Origin: Trypanosoma brucei gambiense DAL972
Lineage: Eukaryota > Euglenozoa > Kinetoplastea > Trypanosomatida > Trypanosomatidae
Direction: 5' to 3'
NCBI RefSeq assembly: GCF_000210295.1
Contig: NC_026742.1
Span: 1,054,001-1,118,000 of the forward strand
Length of the DNA: 64,000 nt
Numbering within the stretch: position 1 is the stretch's first letter; every line of letters starts with the position of its first letter. The notes under the pieces were generated by a model. That model ran no database searches. It saw only the letters and a program-made list of their open reading frames with translations, and was not told the origin of the DNA. The translations under genes were made by a program, and so were the position numbers. Positions 52,954-62,604 of the stretch are shown in pieces.

Positions 52954-54711
52954 CTAGGCGTCGCGGCGCGTTCCAAGGTATTTTATGTATTCATTAACGC
53001 ATTCACACAAGGTCTCCGCAACGACGATCTCAGTTAGCCCATCGTCCTGCTGCTGGCTGTGATCATCAGACTTTTTTACACGCTTCGTTTCTTTGTCAAA
53101 CGACCAGTTCGACGGCACTGGGTACTTTATCATTTCAAAGAAGCGCTTGAACTCCCCCTTCGCCTTTTCGCCAGTGCCGTCTAGCCAAAATTCACAATCA
53201 CCCGTCGGTGTCTTCACATTTACCGGGGGGAAACCGAGGCATGAAGCAATAAAGCGCAGTGACACATTCCCCCGAATACCGCTAAGCAGCTCTCTCAGCC
53301 ACCGGAGACGGCATTTTGGAAGAAAAATCTTTACCAACGAATGCATTCCGTGTGGAAAATGGGGAAGAGTGCGCGCTATCGTGAAACAGTCTCCTTCTTC
53401 GCATGCCCCACAGAGCTTCAGAGTGTTGCGAACATCCTTCTTCCTAACCCGCGGCCCCGAGCTCTTCTGCGCCTGCTCACGCCTCGATAAGGTTGTGGTG
53501 GTGTAGTGGATTAACTCCGTGGCTAGAGCATCAAACTGACCACCGAGTGCGAGGTAAGCAAGTCGATAGCAAAAGAACTCGGATACAGAGTCACCCACGC
53601 AATCTGGGGCGTCTTCGTACATCTTTTTTAACGAAGCTTGACACTGGTTAAACTCCCCAATGTCACCCAGCTCCAATGAAATGAGGGCATGCTTTTCGTA
53701 CACCTCGATGGCGAACTCGTCCACAATGTTTTGCACGCAAAGATCTTGCCGCATTCCCTTTAGTTGGTCACTCAGATAGCGGTAAGCCTTGAGGGGATCC
53801 GGGTACTTTTCCTTGTCGTTTGCTTTCGCTTTTATGAACCTAAATGCATCCACGAGCACTTCCCGTGGGCGGATATCCTCAGCCGCGGGTTCGTACCTCG
53901 AGTAAAGTCTTTCAAGTTCCTGTGACTTCCCAACAAACTGCCGCTTCGGCTGTGTTACTTCATCAAGTGCAATCATTTCTTGTAAGAATCGGTTAGTGCT
54001 CGCCCTCGCTTCCGCCGTTGGCCCCTCGTCAGACTCCGCTTTGTGTGCGCCGTTTTCTGAACGACGCACCTTCGCATTTGGGGGACAGTCTAAGTGATCT
54101 CTTGTGGTTTTTCCACCCAAGACACTGTCCCTGGCCGTTTCCATCGGCTTAGAGACGGGACCCCCGTAGGATGCTAAGGATGATTGAGTGTGTGGTTGCT
54201 GAAGCTGCTTGCGGCATAGAGCCTGAAGTTCCTGAATAATTTTAATTACCTCCAGAGGGGTCACCGCCTCGTAGGTGCGCGTACCGGCCATGACATCCAT
54301 ATCAAGTCTTTCAAACGCTTGATTAAGTAAAGGATGGAGTGGCTGAGGGATCCGTCGCATACACTCTCCGTACAACTCGGTGCGATGATGAGAAGTCACT
54401 GCTCTCACTGACAGTCTTGGTGGTTCATTGCCGCCACCACGAAGCATCGTCGGCCTCCTGTCTTCAGCGTCAGGCGGCATGACTAGCGATACAGTGGCCC
54501 AGTCGACTGCAGAGACACCGCCGTGAATGCGCATCACGTCTTCAACAAGAGCAATCACCCAACGCTCGTAACGCTGCCGCTGTGCTTCGTCACCCTTCGT
54601 TTTGGCAACGTGCGCGGCATTTCGAACCCATTCGTTGAACGAATCTGTCACTGAGACACCGCGTGATGTAAAAAAAAAAGTAGAGAGGCAACTACCGTCC
54701 TTCGTCTTCAT
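52954..54711 (-). CDS. SAC3/GANP-domain protein, LENG8/Thp3 type
   Basis: 585 aa from ATG at 54711 (MKTKDGSCLSTFFF); the frame extends to 54750 only from TTG. Residues about 25-75 (SFNEWVRNAAHVAKTKGDEA, then GGVSAVDWATVSL) match the N-terminal PINIT-like/DGxLWTxDW region of LENG8. The SAC3/GANP helical domain spans about 265-430: ELERLYSRYEPAAEDIRPRE, YLSDQLKGMRQDLCVQNI, EVYEKHALISLELGDIGEFN, QCQASLKKMYED. These are near-diagnostic for LENG8/THP3. Yeast Thp3 acts with Csn12 in transcription elongation and splicing; human LENG8 acts in nuclear mRNA retention and export. A strong internal pyrimidine-AG signal lies within the first codons (see findings). Confidence 0.85.
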   Translation of the reverse strand: MKTKDGSCLSTFFFTSRGVSVTDSFNEWVRNAAHVAKTKGDEAQRQRYERWVIALVEDVMRIHGGVSAVDWATVSLVMPPDAEDRRPTMLRGGGNEPPRLSVRAVTSHHRTELYGECMRRIPQPLHPLLNQAFERLDMDVMAGTRTYEAVTPLEVIKIIQELQALCRKQLQQPHTQSSLASYGGPVSKPMETARDSVLGGKTTRDHLDCPPNAKVRRSENGAHKAESDEGPTAEARASTNRFLQEMIALDEVTQPKRQFVGKSQELERLYSRYEPAAEDIRPREVLVDAFRFIKAKANDKEKYPDPLKAYRYLSDQLKGMRQDLCVQNIVDEFAIEVYEKHALISLELGDIGEFNQCQASLKKMYEDAPDCVGDSVSEFFCYRLAYLALGGQFDALATELIHYTTTTLSRREQAQKSSGPRVRKKDVRNTLKLCGACEEGDCFTIARTLPHFPHGMHSLVKIFLPKCRLRWLRELLSGIRGNVSLRFIASCLGFPPVNVKTPTGDCEFWLDGTGEKAKGEFKRFFEMIKYPVPSNWSFDKETKRVKKSDDHSQQQDDGLTEIVVAETLCECVNEYIKYLGTRRDA

Positions 54712-54979
54712 TTTCCATATGCTGACTACCTGCTTCTTCCTTCTCCCCAACCTTTCCTTTGTATCTTATGTAATAAAATACTTATCATAACAAGGAAGGA
54801 AGGAAGGAAAAGGGCAAAAACAGAACAACACTTGTTAGAAATTGCGTGTTGCAGCAACAGCACAGCACATTACAGCAACAGGCCGCAAAAGAACAATGGA
54901 CAAGTTTTGCGCTTGACAATTGTAGCACCGCCTCCTGCGGGATGCAAGTTAAATCGTGACCTGGCAAATGAGTTCGAGT

Positions 54980-56104
54980 TTATTCATTAGACGTTTTAAC
55001 CATTATTTGAAGAACGTCCTCGTCTGCCAGTTGATGTTGTATTCCCACACGCTGCGGTTGGTGCTTTGAGCTAGTACCCCAGACAAGGGCGTACTTAAAC
55101 CGTGAGACAATGTCCTTATGAATTCGCCTGCATATATGACCTACGGTTGCGTCCCTTTTGACCACGAACGGTTTTGTAAAGTCGGGGTGGCTACCGTGCT
55201 TCTTCGTGTAAATACGGATGATGTTAAGATGCTCCCAAATTTCGTCAATGACCTCGTCTACATTTAAGTCCCAGTGAAGTGAAAGTACCACTGAGTGGGG
55301 CAGTCGACTAAGCCGGTCCATCTCCTCCATTGTAATGGTATCTATTTTATTGTATATGTAGAGACAGGGCATGTACTTTCTGTTTCCCTCAATAACATCA
55401 ATGAACTGGTCAATTGTTATATCTTCCCGTATAATGACGTCCGCGTTGTGAATACCATAATCCTTCAGAATGTCCTTCGCTAATCCTTCAGACATACCTT
55501 TCGTTAGTTTGACGGTTGATGTAAAGCCAATTGCATTCATGCTGCATGAGGGTTTCTTCTTGAACGTCACGTCCGGGAAACTTTGATTAAGACGGATACC
55601 AACCGTCTCCAACTCCGCTTCAATTTTTCCCCGCTGTGCCTCCGCCCTAGCGGCATCTAACATTAAGATGATCATATCGGCAGTTCGAGCCGTTGCAATG
55701 ACTTGTCTCCCACGACCCTTACCCTCCGCAGCTCCCTCAATGATACCCGGTAAGTCCAAAATCTGTATTTCGGTTCCCCTGTGCATTAGTTTCCCTGGAA
55801 TACATGTGAGTGTCGTAAATTCATAACCCGCCGCCGTACTTTCTGTTGTTGTAACACGTGAGAGAAAAGACGACTTGCCAACGGATGGAAAACCCACGAG
55901 AGCACACCGAACGTCGCCGCTCCGCCGAACTTCAAAACCATCACCACCACGCGCCCCTGCGGCCCTTGTGGCGTTTTCCATCATTTCCGTTTTTATCCTC
56001 GCCAGTTGGCCCTTCAAACGACCAATGTGGTATTCTGTCTTCTTGTTCTTTTGTGTGCGGGCAATCTCCTCTTCGATCGCCTTCCGGCGTTCAAGTAAGC
56101 CCAT
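54980..56104 (-). CDS. DRG2: Developmentally regulated GTP-binding protein, DRG2 type
   Basis: 374 aa from ATG at 56104 (MGLLERRKAIEEEIARTQKN); a 6-codon extension begins at GTG. Obg/DRG GTPase: helical N-terminus, G1 GFPSVGKS at 71-78, G2 YEFTTLTCIPG, G3 DLPGIIEGAAEGKGRGRQ from 117, G4 NKID near 245, then a C-terminal TGS domain (TVGHICRRIHKDIVSRFKYA, ending near HQLADEDVLQI). It matches DRG2 better than DRG1 (MGxLE start, ARTADMIILMLDA, YMPCLYIYNKID, YTKKHGSHPDFT). DRG2 binds translating ribosomes with an RWD partner (RWDD1/Gir2) and relieves stalling. A T12 tract on the minus strand (56271-56260) and an AG at 56133-56132 are candidate splice signals. Confidence 0.95.
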   Translation of the reverse strand: MGLLERRKAIEEEIARTQKNKKTEYHIGRLKGQLARIKTEMMENATRAAGARGGDGFEVRRSGDVRCALVGFPSVGKSSFLSRVTTTESTAAGYEFTTLTCIPGKLMHRGTEIQILDLPGIIEGAAEGKGRGRQVIATARTADMIILMLDAARAEAQRGKIEAELETVGIRLNQSFPDVTFKKKPSCSMNAIGFTSTVKLTKGMSEGLAKDILKDYGIHNADVIIREDITIDQFIDVIEGNRKYMPCLYIYNKIDTITMEEMDRLSRLPHSVVLSLHWDLNVDEVIDEIWEHLNIIRIYTKKHGSHPDFTKPFVVKRDATVGHICRRIHKDIVSRFKYALVWGTSSKHQPQRVGIQHQLADEDVLQIMVKTSNE

Positions 56105-56795
56105 CGCTGCTGTTGCGCCCACTTTTCGAGTCTGTTACCAAAACCGTAAAGGTATATGTAAAAATGCGAAAGGGTAAAACATAAATTGGTGTATGGCAGT
56201 AGATGGGGAAAGTAGAGCAAGAGACATGTCGAACGAGTAGTAAGTCATTTGGTCGTTCCAAAAAAAAAAAACAAAACAAACGAGCCTCACATGCATGCGA
56301 GCAGTAAATGCACATATATATATATATATATGCATGTATATATGTAGCGGTTTTACGCCGCGCTCCTAAAACCCTGAATTATGGATTTACGGCGGGGGAA
56401 CACGGTAAAAAATGGGTCAAGTACATCCTTCAGGATTAAGGGCACGCAACTGATGCACAACGCGCTCTAAAAAGATGCAAGGAATACGCGCAAGTATAGA
56501 TGGAGAGACGGGTTTATCGACGAGTACGGGCCGAAGGGCACAGTCAGACAGTCACGCAAATGACCTCGTAACGCAGCGTGTCGCCCCGCGCATCTTTCGG
56601 ATTTTTCCAGTTTGGGGATGGGTGTTGCTCCAGAGGCCACGTTCCACTGCCGGCTCCTTCTCCTCTCCTTCTTGCACCACTGCACGAATTTAAATTTTTT
56701 ATTTACCACATATAAAACTGCTGAACCCATTTTTCTTCTCGCCCTTTCCGACTAACCATGGAGCCCTAACGCCATTCCCTGCAACTGCAGTTATG
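56105..56795. other. Intergenic with TA repeat
   Basis: (TA)n at 56313-56330 and a T12 tract on the minus strand at 56271-56260. No gene seen. Confidence 0.6.
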
Positions 56796-58013
56796 TCAAG
56801 CCTTCACTCCGTCTTTTCCGGCCCCTGCCAACCCAATGGAGGCCGCTTCCACCCTCGACGAAGTAAACCCCATGAAGCAGGGCCTTGGGGTAAACTTATG
56901 CTTGGTAGCTGCTCTAGCTATTACCTCATTCTCTAAGACTGCGGGCAGCCACTTATTGTCGATGATTCCTCGCAGTTCCTCCGCGGACGTGGCGGTCATC
57001 CGTTCCCGCCTCACTGGTGACCACGTCATGTACGGCGTATGCCTCACATTAGCGCCCATGGCACGATGGTCTTCTAAAAGCGCAAACAATATCAAAGCAA
57101 AGTGAGCCAACCCCTCTTCCTTTGGTAAGATGCCACGTGTCGCCGTAGCGCAGGGTCTTTTCACGCCGAGGGCAAGACTCGTAATGGAAGCCTTGTTGCC
57201 TGCCCACGGTTGCGTGCCATGGGAATCACAGAGGCAAAGTGTCCATGCCTCAACATAGGGACTGTCGTCCCTGTTGCGTGTATCGTGCGGAAGCGAGAAA
57301 ATGGACACCGTATAATCGCCTGATGCGATAACATAACCACAAACAGGGTTAGATTCGTTCGTCCTACGGCTTCGTTTCAGGTACGGTCGGCACAACTGAT
57401 CTACCAGACTTTTCGCCCTCTCGTACTGATTGTAGAAGAGGACTTCAAACTCATCACTATTAACGCGGCTCGGGAAGAATTCGTGAAGCCGTAGACAGGT
57501 GTTCAAGTCACTAATAGTTGGTCGGGCTTTTTGCTGCGGCCATGCGGGGGCGGAGAGTTGATGTAACCATGCAGATATGTATAACAGATAGTTAACTGTT
57601 GAGACATCCGAGCAGTCTTGCATCATAACAGCAAACCCTAGGGAGGAAAGCGTAACTGCTGCCACAGTTGAGAAGGTTTGACAACAGTCACCTGTTAGCG
57701 GTGGTAGGAGATGTCTCGCTTTCCCCTCGAGGGCATCAAACTGTGAATAAGTGCCCCTAACGCAGAAAATAACGCCTGGAACGTAGAAGTCATACACGTT
57801 TCCTCTACGAACAGAAATCTCGTCAAGACTAATATCGGTTAGATGTCCCTCCTTGCGCTTGCGGCGCTCCTCTTCGCGAAGTGCTCTGCGGCTCGTGCCA
57901 TTTTTCTGCTCCCCGTTAACTTGGCAGTCGGCCGGAACGTTACTCGTCACCGGTTTTTTCCTCTCCCCCACTCTAAAAGATTGGACGGACACGTCGGAGC
58001 CGTCTTCACTCAT
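56796..58013 (-). CDS. Hypothetical protein, 405 aa
   Basis: ATG at 58013 (MSEDGSDVSVQSFRVG), TGA at 56796. Residues 1-60 are polar and basic. The rest appears globular, with hydrophobic segments such as DFYVPGVIFCVRGTY, TVAAVTLSSLGFAVMM and VNYLLYISAWLHQL; none is long or hydrophobic enough to be an assured membrane helix. A Cys pair (GDCCQTF) near 110 and the CGYVIASGDYTVSIFSL strand pattern are distinctive. I recognise no family. Codon pattern and length argue for a real gene, possibly kinetoplastid-specific. Confidence 0.8.
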   Translation of the reverse strand: MSEDGSDVSVQSFRVGERKKPVTSNVPADCQVNGEQKNGTSRRALREEERRKRKEGHLTDISLDEISVRRGNVYDFYVPGVIFCVRGTYSQFDALEGKARHLLPPLTGDCCQTFSTVAAVTLSSLGFAVMMQDCSDVSTVNYLLYISAWLHQLSAPAWPQQKARPTISDLNTCLRLHEFFPSRVNSDEFEVLFYNQYERAKSLVDQLCRPYLKRSRRTNESNPVCGYVIASGDYTVSIFSLPHDTRNRDDSPYVEAWTLCLCDSHGTQPWAGNKASITSLALGVKRPCATATRGILPKEEGLAHFALILFALLEDHRAMGANVRHTPYMTWSPVRRERMTATSAEELRGIIDNKWLPAVLENEVIARAATKHKFTPRPCFMGFTSSRVEAASIGLAGAGKDGVKA

Positions 58014-58348
58014 GTCATCCCTTTTTTTATCGTGTGTGTTTTGGGTGTTGGTAGAGGCATTTTATAGTAAACCGGAAGTGAAAACATATGGAGAAGCAAA
58101 GGAGGCGAAAACAAAACAAAAACAAGGTGAAGGTGGCAATTCCTCTCTCCTTTTTACCAACTGTGCACAATGGACGTGTGCAGGAACAAACCGGGAAATG
58201 ACACCAGCAACAGATATGAGAAAGAACTCAGTCAAGCTCACACGTTGCGGTCCATGAGCGAGGCAATCGTGATAATGATAATGTGGGAGGGGGACATTCA
58301 TAGTCTATTCTTCCTTGCTCATTTCCTTTTCTTGGTATTCTTTCAGTA
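58014..58348. other. Intergenic, no gene seen
   Basis: Short UTR-like spacer between the 405 aa gene and LSM12. Overlapping plus-strand frames continue from the antisense of the 405 aa gene and are shadows. Confidence 0.6.
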
Positions 58349-58921
58349 TCACTTCTTGGAAAGAGTCTTTTGAACTCGCTCCATCAAACTCCTGCTGATA
58401 TCCCCAGCACCTTCGGCAATTACAACAGCCGGGCTCGTCCAGTCCGGGTTCCCCTTCACAACCACGTCCTGGTTGAAACGAATTACACCAGCATCTTTGT
58501 CCCAGTGAATGTCTGGGTAAATACGTTCCAACTTGATTAAAGTGTCCAGTGCAGCGATCGGTGTTTTTTGGTCATCGGTCTGTAGAAGTTGATTACGTTT
58601 GTCTTTGGCGTTCCGCAGCTGTGAGCTCGCGTGTTTGAAGAGGGATCGATCACGTGCTGCCTGCATGGATGGCAGTCGCGCTTTCGCCTCCAACTGTGGT
58701 GGAAGCTTTTCCTCGTTGTCGCGAAGGGCAGTCACTTCCTTAATAAAGGGAGTTCGGATGATCTTAACATTTGGATTGCTGCCGGAGAATCCTTGAAAAA
58801 GAACAAGAAGCCCCTCGGATGAATTATACGTGTAGACCGTACCATTCACGGTGGTATCATCAGCCAACGTCACGGAAACGCCCAAACCAATCAGCTGGGA
58901 GTCGTTGTTGCAGACAGGCAT
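58349..58921 (-). CDS. LSM12: LSM12 homologue
   Basis: 190 aa, ATG at 58921 (MPVCNNDSQLIGLGVS). N-terminal Lsm fold at about 8-75 (VSVTLADDTTVNGTVYTYN, EGLLVLFQGFSG, VKIIRTPFIKEVTAL), followed by the LSM12 anticodon-binding-like domain at about 95-188 (LDTLIKLERIYPDIHWDKDA, VIRFNQDVVVKGNPDWT). The length matches LSM12 of other eukaryotes. LSM12 partners with ataxin-2/PBP1; in T. brucei it is known to belong to the MKT1-PBP1-XAC1 complex that stabilises mRNAs and promotes translation. That complex membership is prior knowledge, not shown by sequence. Confidence 0.9.
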   Translation of the reverse strand: MPVCNNDSQLIGLGVSVTLADDTTVNGTVYTYNSSEGLLVLFQGFSGSNPNVKIIRTPFIKEVTALRDNEEKLPPQLEAKARLPSMQAARDRSLFKHASSQLRNAKDKRNQLLQTDDQKTPIAALDTLIKLERIYPDIHWDKDAGVIRFNQDVVVKGNPDWTSPAVVIAEGAGDISRSLMERVQKTLSKK

Positions 58922-59476
58922 GAAACCGTCGGAAACACTACAGATTAATTTACGGGAGGGTTTCTCTTCTCTTGTTAACTTGGTTGTTTATTACAAGCTT
59001 GAACTACTTCAGCTACCAAAAGTAACGGGAATACGCCAAGTACCAGTAGTAAAAAAGTTACAGACAACACCAACAAAAAAAATAATTGCGAAAGGATTTT
59101 AATGCGAACTTCAATATTCAATCCCTTGGAAGAGAAGTGAGCGGCATACAATACTGCCGAACAAGGGATCCCGAAAAGAAGTCTGTTAAAAGGAGGAGAA
59201 AAAATCGTGGATGGAACCAACAACAAAAAAGTTTGCATTGTCGCACACGTGCCACACCAACTGTACGAGCCGCACATCCATGCCGCAAAAACGGAACAGC
59301 CCAACCACATTGATTTGGTTGCTGTTTCATTTTTCGCCTTACCTTTATTTCTTCTTTCATCTTCCTTCAAATATTGTTAACGTGCTTCGACCCTTAACTT
59401 GTGTGTAAAATGTAAAGATACTCCCAGTTCCTTTCTTCATTGGGGTTCCCCTCCTTTTCATCCAACCCCATTAGTA
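58922..59476. other. Intergenic, no gene seen
   Basis: UTR-like spacer. Frames of 80-131 codons on the minus strand (58975-59370) are Leu/Phe-rich products of pyrimidine bias and start at non-ATG codons or lack motifs. Confidence 0.55.
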
Positions 59477-60238
59477 TTAAGCATGAAAAATGTAGTGCAT
59501 ACCTCTCTTAGCATACACAAACACGCTTTTTGTTTTAGCATAGTTGAGGATTTCTCTGCTTGGGACTGCTGTGGTGCCAATGAAGAGGTGGGAACGCTTC
59601 GATAAGAGCTGTGCGTACAGTTGCTTCAGCTGACGGTGCCGGTCCCCTTCTGGTGGTTCTTTTGACCACTCCTTGAGGAACTGGCATGCCCCCGCAAGGT
59701 TATTTATTTGCGCTGGTGAGAGCGTGTTGTGACAACTTACCAGGCCGGAGTCGTTGGGTGCGCTTAAGATTCCATCAAACCATATCGTTGTCGGAATTTT
59801 GTCAGGGCTCTTCGCGTTGAATTGATTACGCACCTCTAGATCCGCGGCCCGGAAGACAAATTTATAGTCTATGGGATCCACTCGATGATCCATTGTGAAG
59901 GGGGAGCCTGCGCTGCAGCAAATAGCCCTCATTGTGTTATAGCTGGCGTTGCTTTTCGCACGCCGTGGCAAAAGCTGATACAGGTTATCATCCTTGTGAA
60001 TGCTTACCAGTTCAGCCCAATCGTCAATGAGCAGCGGCTGACCTACGGGGTGTTGAGGAGGGATGGCCCCGTATTGCCGCATTACGGTCTGCTGCTCAGG
60101 TGTTATGGCTTCAAAGACAAGAGATTTCGCCTCGTAAGCATCAAACACGCGGTTGTGGAGCTTCTGTTGCGTCACATTCCCCGACATGTCCCTCAGCCGA
60201 ACCACTAAAGTTTGAAGAGTAGTGTTGAGTAGCGACAT
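59477..60238 (-). CDS. Hypothetical protein, 253 aa
   Basis: ATG at 60238 (MSLLNTTLQTLVVRLRDMSG); a 10-codon extension starts at GTG. Globular composition throughout with no low-complexity region, membrane segment or recognised catalytic motif. The N-terminal 40 residues are amphipathic with Arg and few acids, which could be a mitochondrial signal. Distinctive stretches are YGAIPPQHPVGQPLLIDDW near 65, KIPTTIWFDGILSAPNDSG near 150, and SREILNYAKTKSVFVYAKRG near the end. I do not recognise a family; mitochondrial ribosomal or RNA-processing proteins of kinetoplastids often look like this, but that is a guess. Confidence 0.75.
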   Translation of the reverse strand: MSLLNTTLQTLVVRLRDMSGNVTQQKLHNRVFDAYEAKSLVFEAITPEQQTVMRQYGAIPPQHPVGQPLLIDDWAELVSIHKDDNLYQLLPRRAKSNASYNTMRAICCSAGSPFTMDHRVDPIDYKFVFRAADLEVRNQFNAKSPDKIPTTIWFDGILSAPNDSGLVSCHNTLSPAQINNLAGACQFLKEWSKEPPEGDRHRQLKQLYAQLLSKRSHLFIGTTAVPSREILNYAKTKSVFVYAKRGMHYIFHA

Positions 60239-60610
60239 TTGATGTATTGTTAACGCATGCAGGTGCACTCAACTTACGAACTAAAACTACTGTGATGGTG
60301 GCACACAATGTCGGGATAAAAAAAGAGTGTTTGGTTATAATGATAATAGCACTCACGCGCAGTTATACGGCAAACCGTTATTCCTCCTTCACTGTTATTA
60401 CTTAATTATTTTTCACTTTTGCAAGATGGTCGGGAAGGGCAAGATGAAAAGTGGGAGGAATAGGTTGTGGAACGGCACCTCAATGCCGTCCTCCTTTCGA
60501 GCTACGGAGGTAAAGCAACAACAACAACAACGAAAACCACCTCCCCTCTCATTTTTATTTGTGGTTCAAGTTCACAACTGAAGATACCACCACCCCAATG
60601 ATTTCGCAAT
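60239..60610. other. Intergenic, no gene seen
   Basis: Contains a short CAA repeat at about 60516-60533. No gene seen. Confidence 0.6.
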
Positions 60611-61699
60611 TTACACGTGTAATAGCTGCGCCTCAGTCCCAGTTGTGATTGCTATCCACTGCTCGTGTTGGGAGGACCACGAGATGTTGTTGATTGGATT
60701 CTCCACTTTACAGCTCATGATGCATTTCGCCTCCACGTTTGGTAGCTCGTTAAGGTCCCAAATGTTCGCTGTGCCATCCTCCCCTGCGCTGCAGAGATTT
60801 ATCATGGAGTTTGGCGCCCAACAAACGCTGTTAATGGGTTGTGGGTTTGCACTCTTTAACGATGCTACCGCTACCGCTGGGAAGCGTATATCTATAACGA
60901 TCACCTCCGTTCCTTCAACCCCAAATGTTGAAATGTATGTCCGATCAGAATTGTCCCAAGCCACTCGCAGAAGCGGGAAGAGGGAACTTGACTCATAAAG
61001 AATGGTACAATGCTCAATTTCACGCAGGTCAAAAACTCGGACAGATCCGTCTGCGCCGCAGCTAGCAAATGTATGGGTTCCCTTTGCGAAGGCAATGTCA
61101 TACACATCTTTATCGTGTGCAATGAGCCGCGTGTTTTTTCCAGTTTCCAGGTCCCATATGGTCACTGTTGTGTCTACGCTGCAACACCCTACGACATTCG
61201 GGTCATCGGTATTCCAGTCACATGAAGTAACAGGAAAGCAGAGATCATTCGGTTGTTTACCATATTCGAACGCCATCTTGAACGAAACGTGTGAGTCGAT
61301 ATGATCCATTTTTGATGGAACGCGGCGCGGATCATCGACCTCTCGGTGTCGCTCATCGCTGCGTTCATTGCTTTCTGGAGGCCCCTCCTTCACTTCCCAG
61401 AGTCGCATATAATCTGCCGTCGTGATGATCAGATCTGATCCTGCCTTGGGAGGGGCAAACATAACCTTCGTTGGTGGGTAGCTGTGACTCCACGTTGCTC
61501 TGCAAACTAACTCCCCCTCATCATTCTTTTGCACAATATCCACATAGTTCTTAAATTCCTGTATGTACGATGAAACAGCAAAGCGGAATGGTGCATTTTC
61601 TCTCGTGCTCCATGACACGCCGTTTGCCAACCATCCCGTATTGTACGAAAGGATGCTTGGTCGCTGTTGTTGTTGTTGTTGCGGAATCTGGCTTCCCAT
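60611..61699 (-). CDS. WD40 protein of the DCAF7/WDR68 (TTG1, HAN11) family
   Basis: 362 aa from ATG at 61699 (MGSQIPQQQQQQRPSI, with a run of six Gln). Repeats with GH/WD-type ends are seen: SDLIITTADYMRLWEV, VGCCSVDTTVTIWDLETGKN, HDKDVYDIAFAKGTHTFASC with GADGSVRVFDLR, and NLCSAGEDGTANIWDL. The sentence-like series CSVDTTVTIWDLETG, IAHDKDVYDIAF and GADGSVRVFDLR is highly characteristic of DCAF7/WDR68. The family forms scaffolds for DYRK/HIPK kinases and cullin-4 ligases, and for transcription factors in plants. An acidic/basic insert near residues 105-130 (ESNERSDERHREVDDPRR) separates two blades. Partner in trypanosomes is unknown. Confidence 0.9.
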   Translation of the reverse strand: MGSQIPQQQQQQRPSILSYNTGWLANGVSWSTRENAPFRFAVSSYIQEFKNYVDIVQKNDEGELVCRATWSHSYPPTKVMFAPPKAGSDLIITTADYMRLWEVKEGPPESNERSDERHREVDDPRRVPSKMDHIDSHVSFKMAFEYGKQPNDLCFPVTSCDWNTDDPNVVGCCSVDTTVTIWDLETGKNTRLIAHDKDVYDIAFAKGTHTFASCGADGSVRVFDLREIEHCTILYESSSLFPLLRVAWDNSDRTYISTFGVEGTEVIVIDIRFPAVAVASLKSANPQPINSVCWAPNSMINLCSAGEDGTANIWDLNELPNVEAKCIMSCKVENPINNISWSSQHEQWIAITTGTEAQLLHV

Positions 61700-62349
61700 C
61701 CTCAAATTGATGGATCCCTACCCCACAACAACCGAATAAATACACAAAAACCTAAACCCAGAAAAAAAAAATTAATTTAAAAAAAGGAAATGACGCCACA
61801 CCTTGTGCTTACATGTGTTTACAGGTGATTTGGAGATAAGGAAACAAGGGAGGCAGAAGAAAACGTTTATCGTGCAGGAAATATTAGATGAGTGAATTGT
61901 CAATCAGACGCTTCGGGTGGTGATGAAAAATACCAAAAACTTACAGAGGGCGCAATCTAAAGAGGTGCTAAACATCAGGACTGAATGCTGTTTTGCAGCA
62001 CTGCAGTAACAATAATGGTAGAAAGGCCAATTGATGTGGTCGAAAACAGGAAAGGAAAGAAAATAAACAAAAAGAGTTCCCCGACTGTCACTTCACAAAA
62101 AAGAATATACCCTCTTTTTCTCTATTCCCTTACTGCAACACGCACCTACATAATTTTTTTTTCTTGCAACAAAAAAAAAAGCAGAAAGAAAGAGGGTACA
62201 TTTTCCTCACTTACCCACAGAATAGAGTTCCCGTTCCTTTCTTCTGGATACGGCGTGCAGACCCGGCTCCCCGTCTCACTCCCTAATCCCACCATATTCC
62301 TTTTTTTTTTCATCTTCATTTCCGCTTTTCTTTTCTTTTTTCCCCCTCT
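61700..62349. other. Intergenic, no gene seen
   Basis: A/T-rich with A and T runs (for example T at 62154-62162 and A at 62170-62179 of the plus strand). The 122-codon plus frame at 61985-62353 is low complexity and not believed. Confidence 0.55.
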
Positions 62350-62604
62350 TTAGTGCTCTTCATTCAGCCGTTTCTTGAGGGCTGCCACTTCCGCCTTGAG
62401 GCACGCGTTCTCCTGCTGGAGCGCTTCGTAATCCGCAGTGGAGGCGCCACCGAGCACTTTCTTAATGAAATCAACCGGATCATCAGGCTTTTCGGGTTCC
62501 TCATAGAGGTTAACGAGCACACGCGTGAGAGTGTCAATCACCTGCTTTCCCTCAAGGTACTTGCGGAACTCTTCCTTTTTCGCTTCGCTGGATTGGTATG
62601 ACAT
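62350..62604 (-). CDS. MYCBP (AMY-1) homologue, 84 aa
   Basis: ATG at 62604 (MSYQSSEAKKEEFRKYLEGK), preceded by nine non-ATG-started codons. The core KYLEGKQVIDTLTRVLVNLY followed by EEPEKPDDPVDFIKKVLGG is nearly a textbook match to MYCBP, whose core is VLDTLTKVLVALYEEPEKP. The remainder is a short coiled coil (LQQENACLKAEVAALKKRL), also as in the family. MYCBP proteins have a dimerisation motif of the Dpy-30/RIIa type and bind AKAPs; the Chlamydomonas homologue FAP174 is an axonemal protein. A flagellar role is therefore plausible but inferred. Confidence 0.93.
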   Translation of the reverse strand: MSYQSSEAKKEEFRKYLEGKQVIDTLTRVLVNLYEEPEKPDDPVDFIKKVLGGASTADYEALQQENACLKAEVAALKKRLNEEH

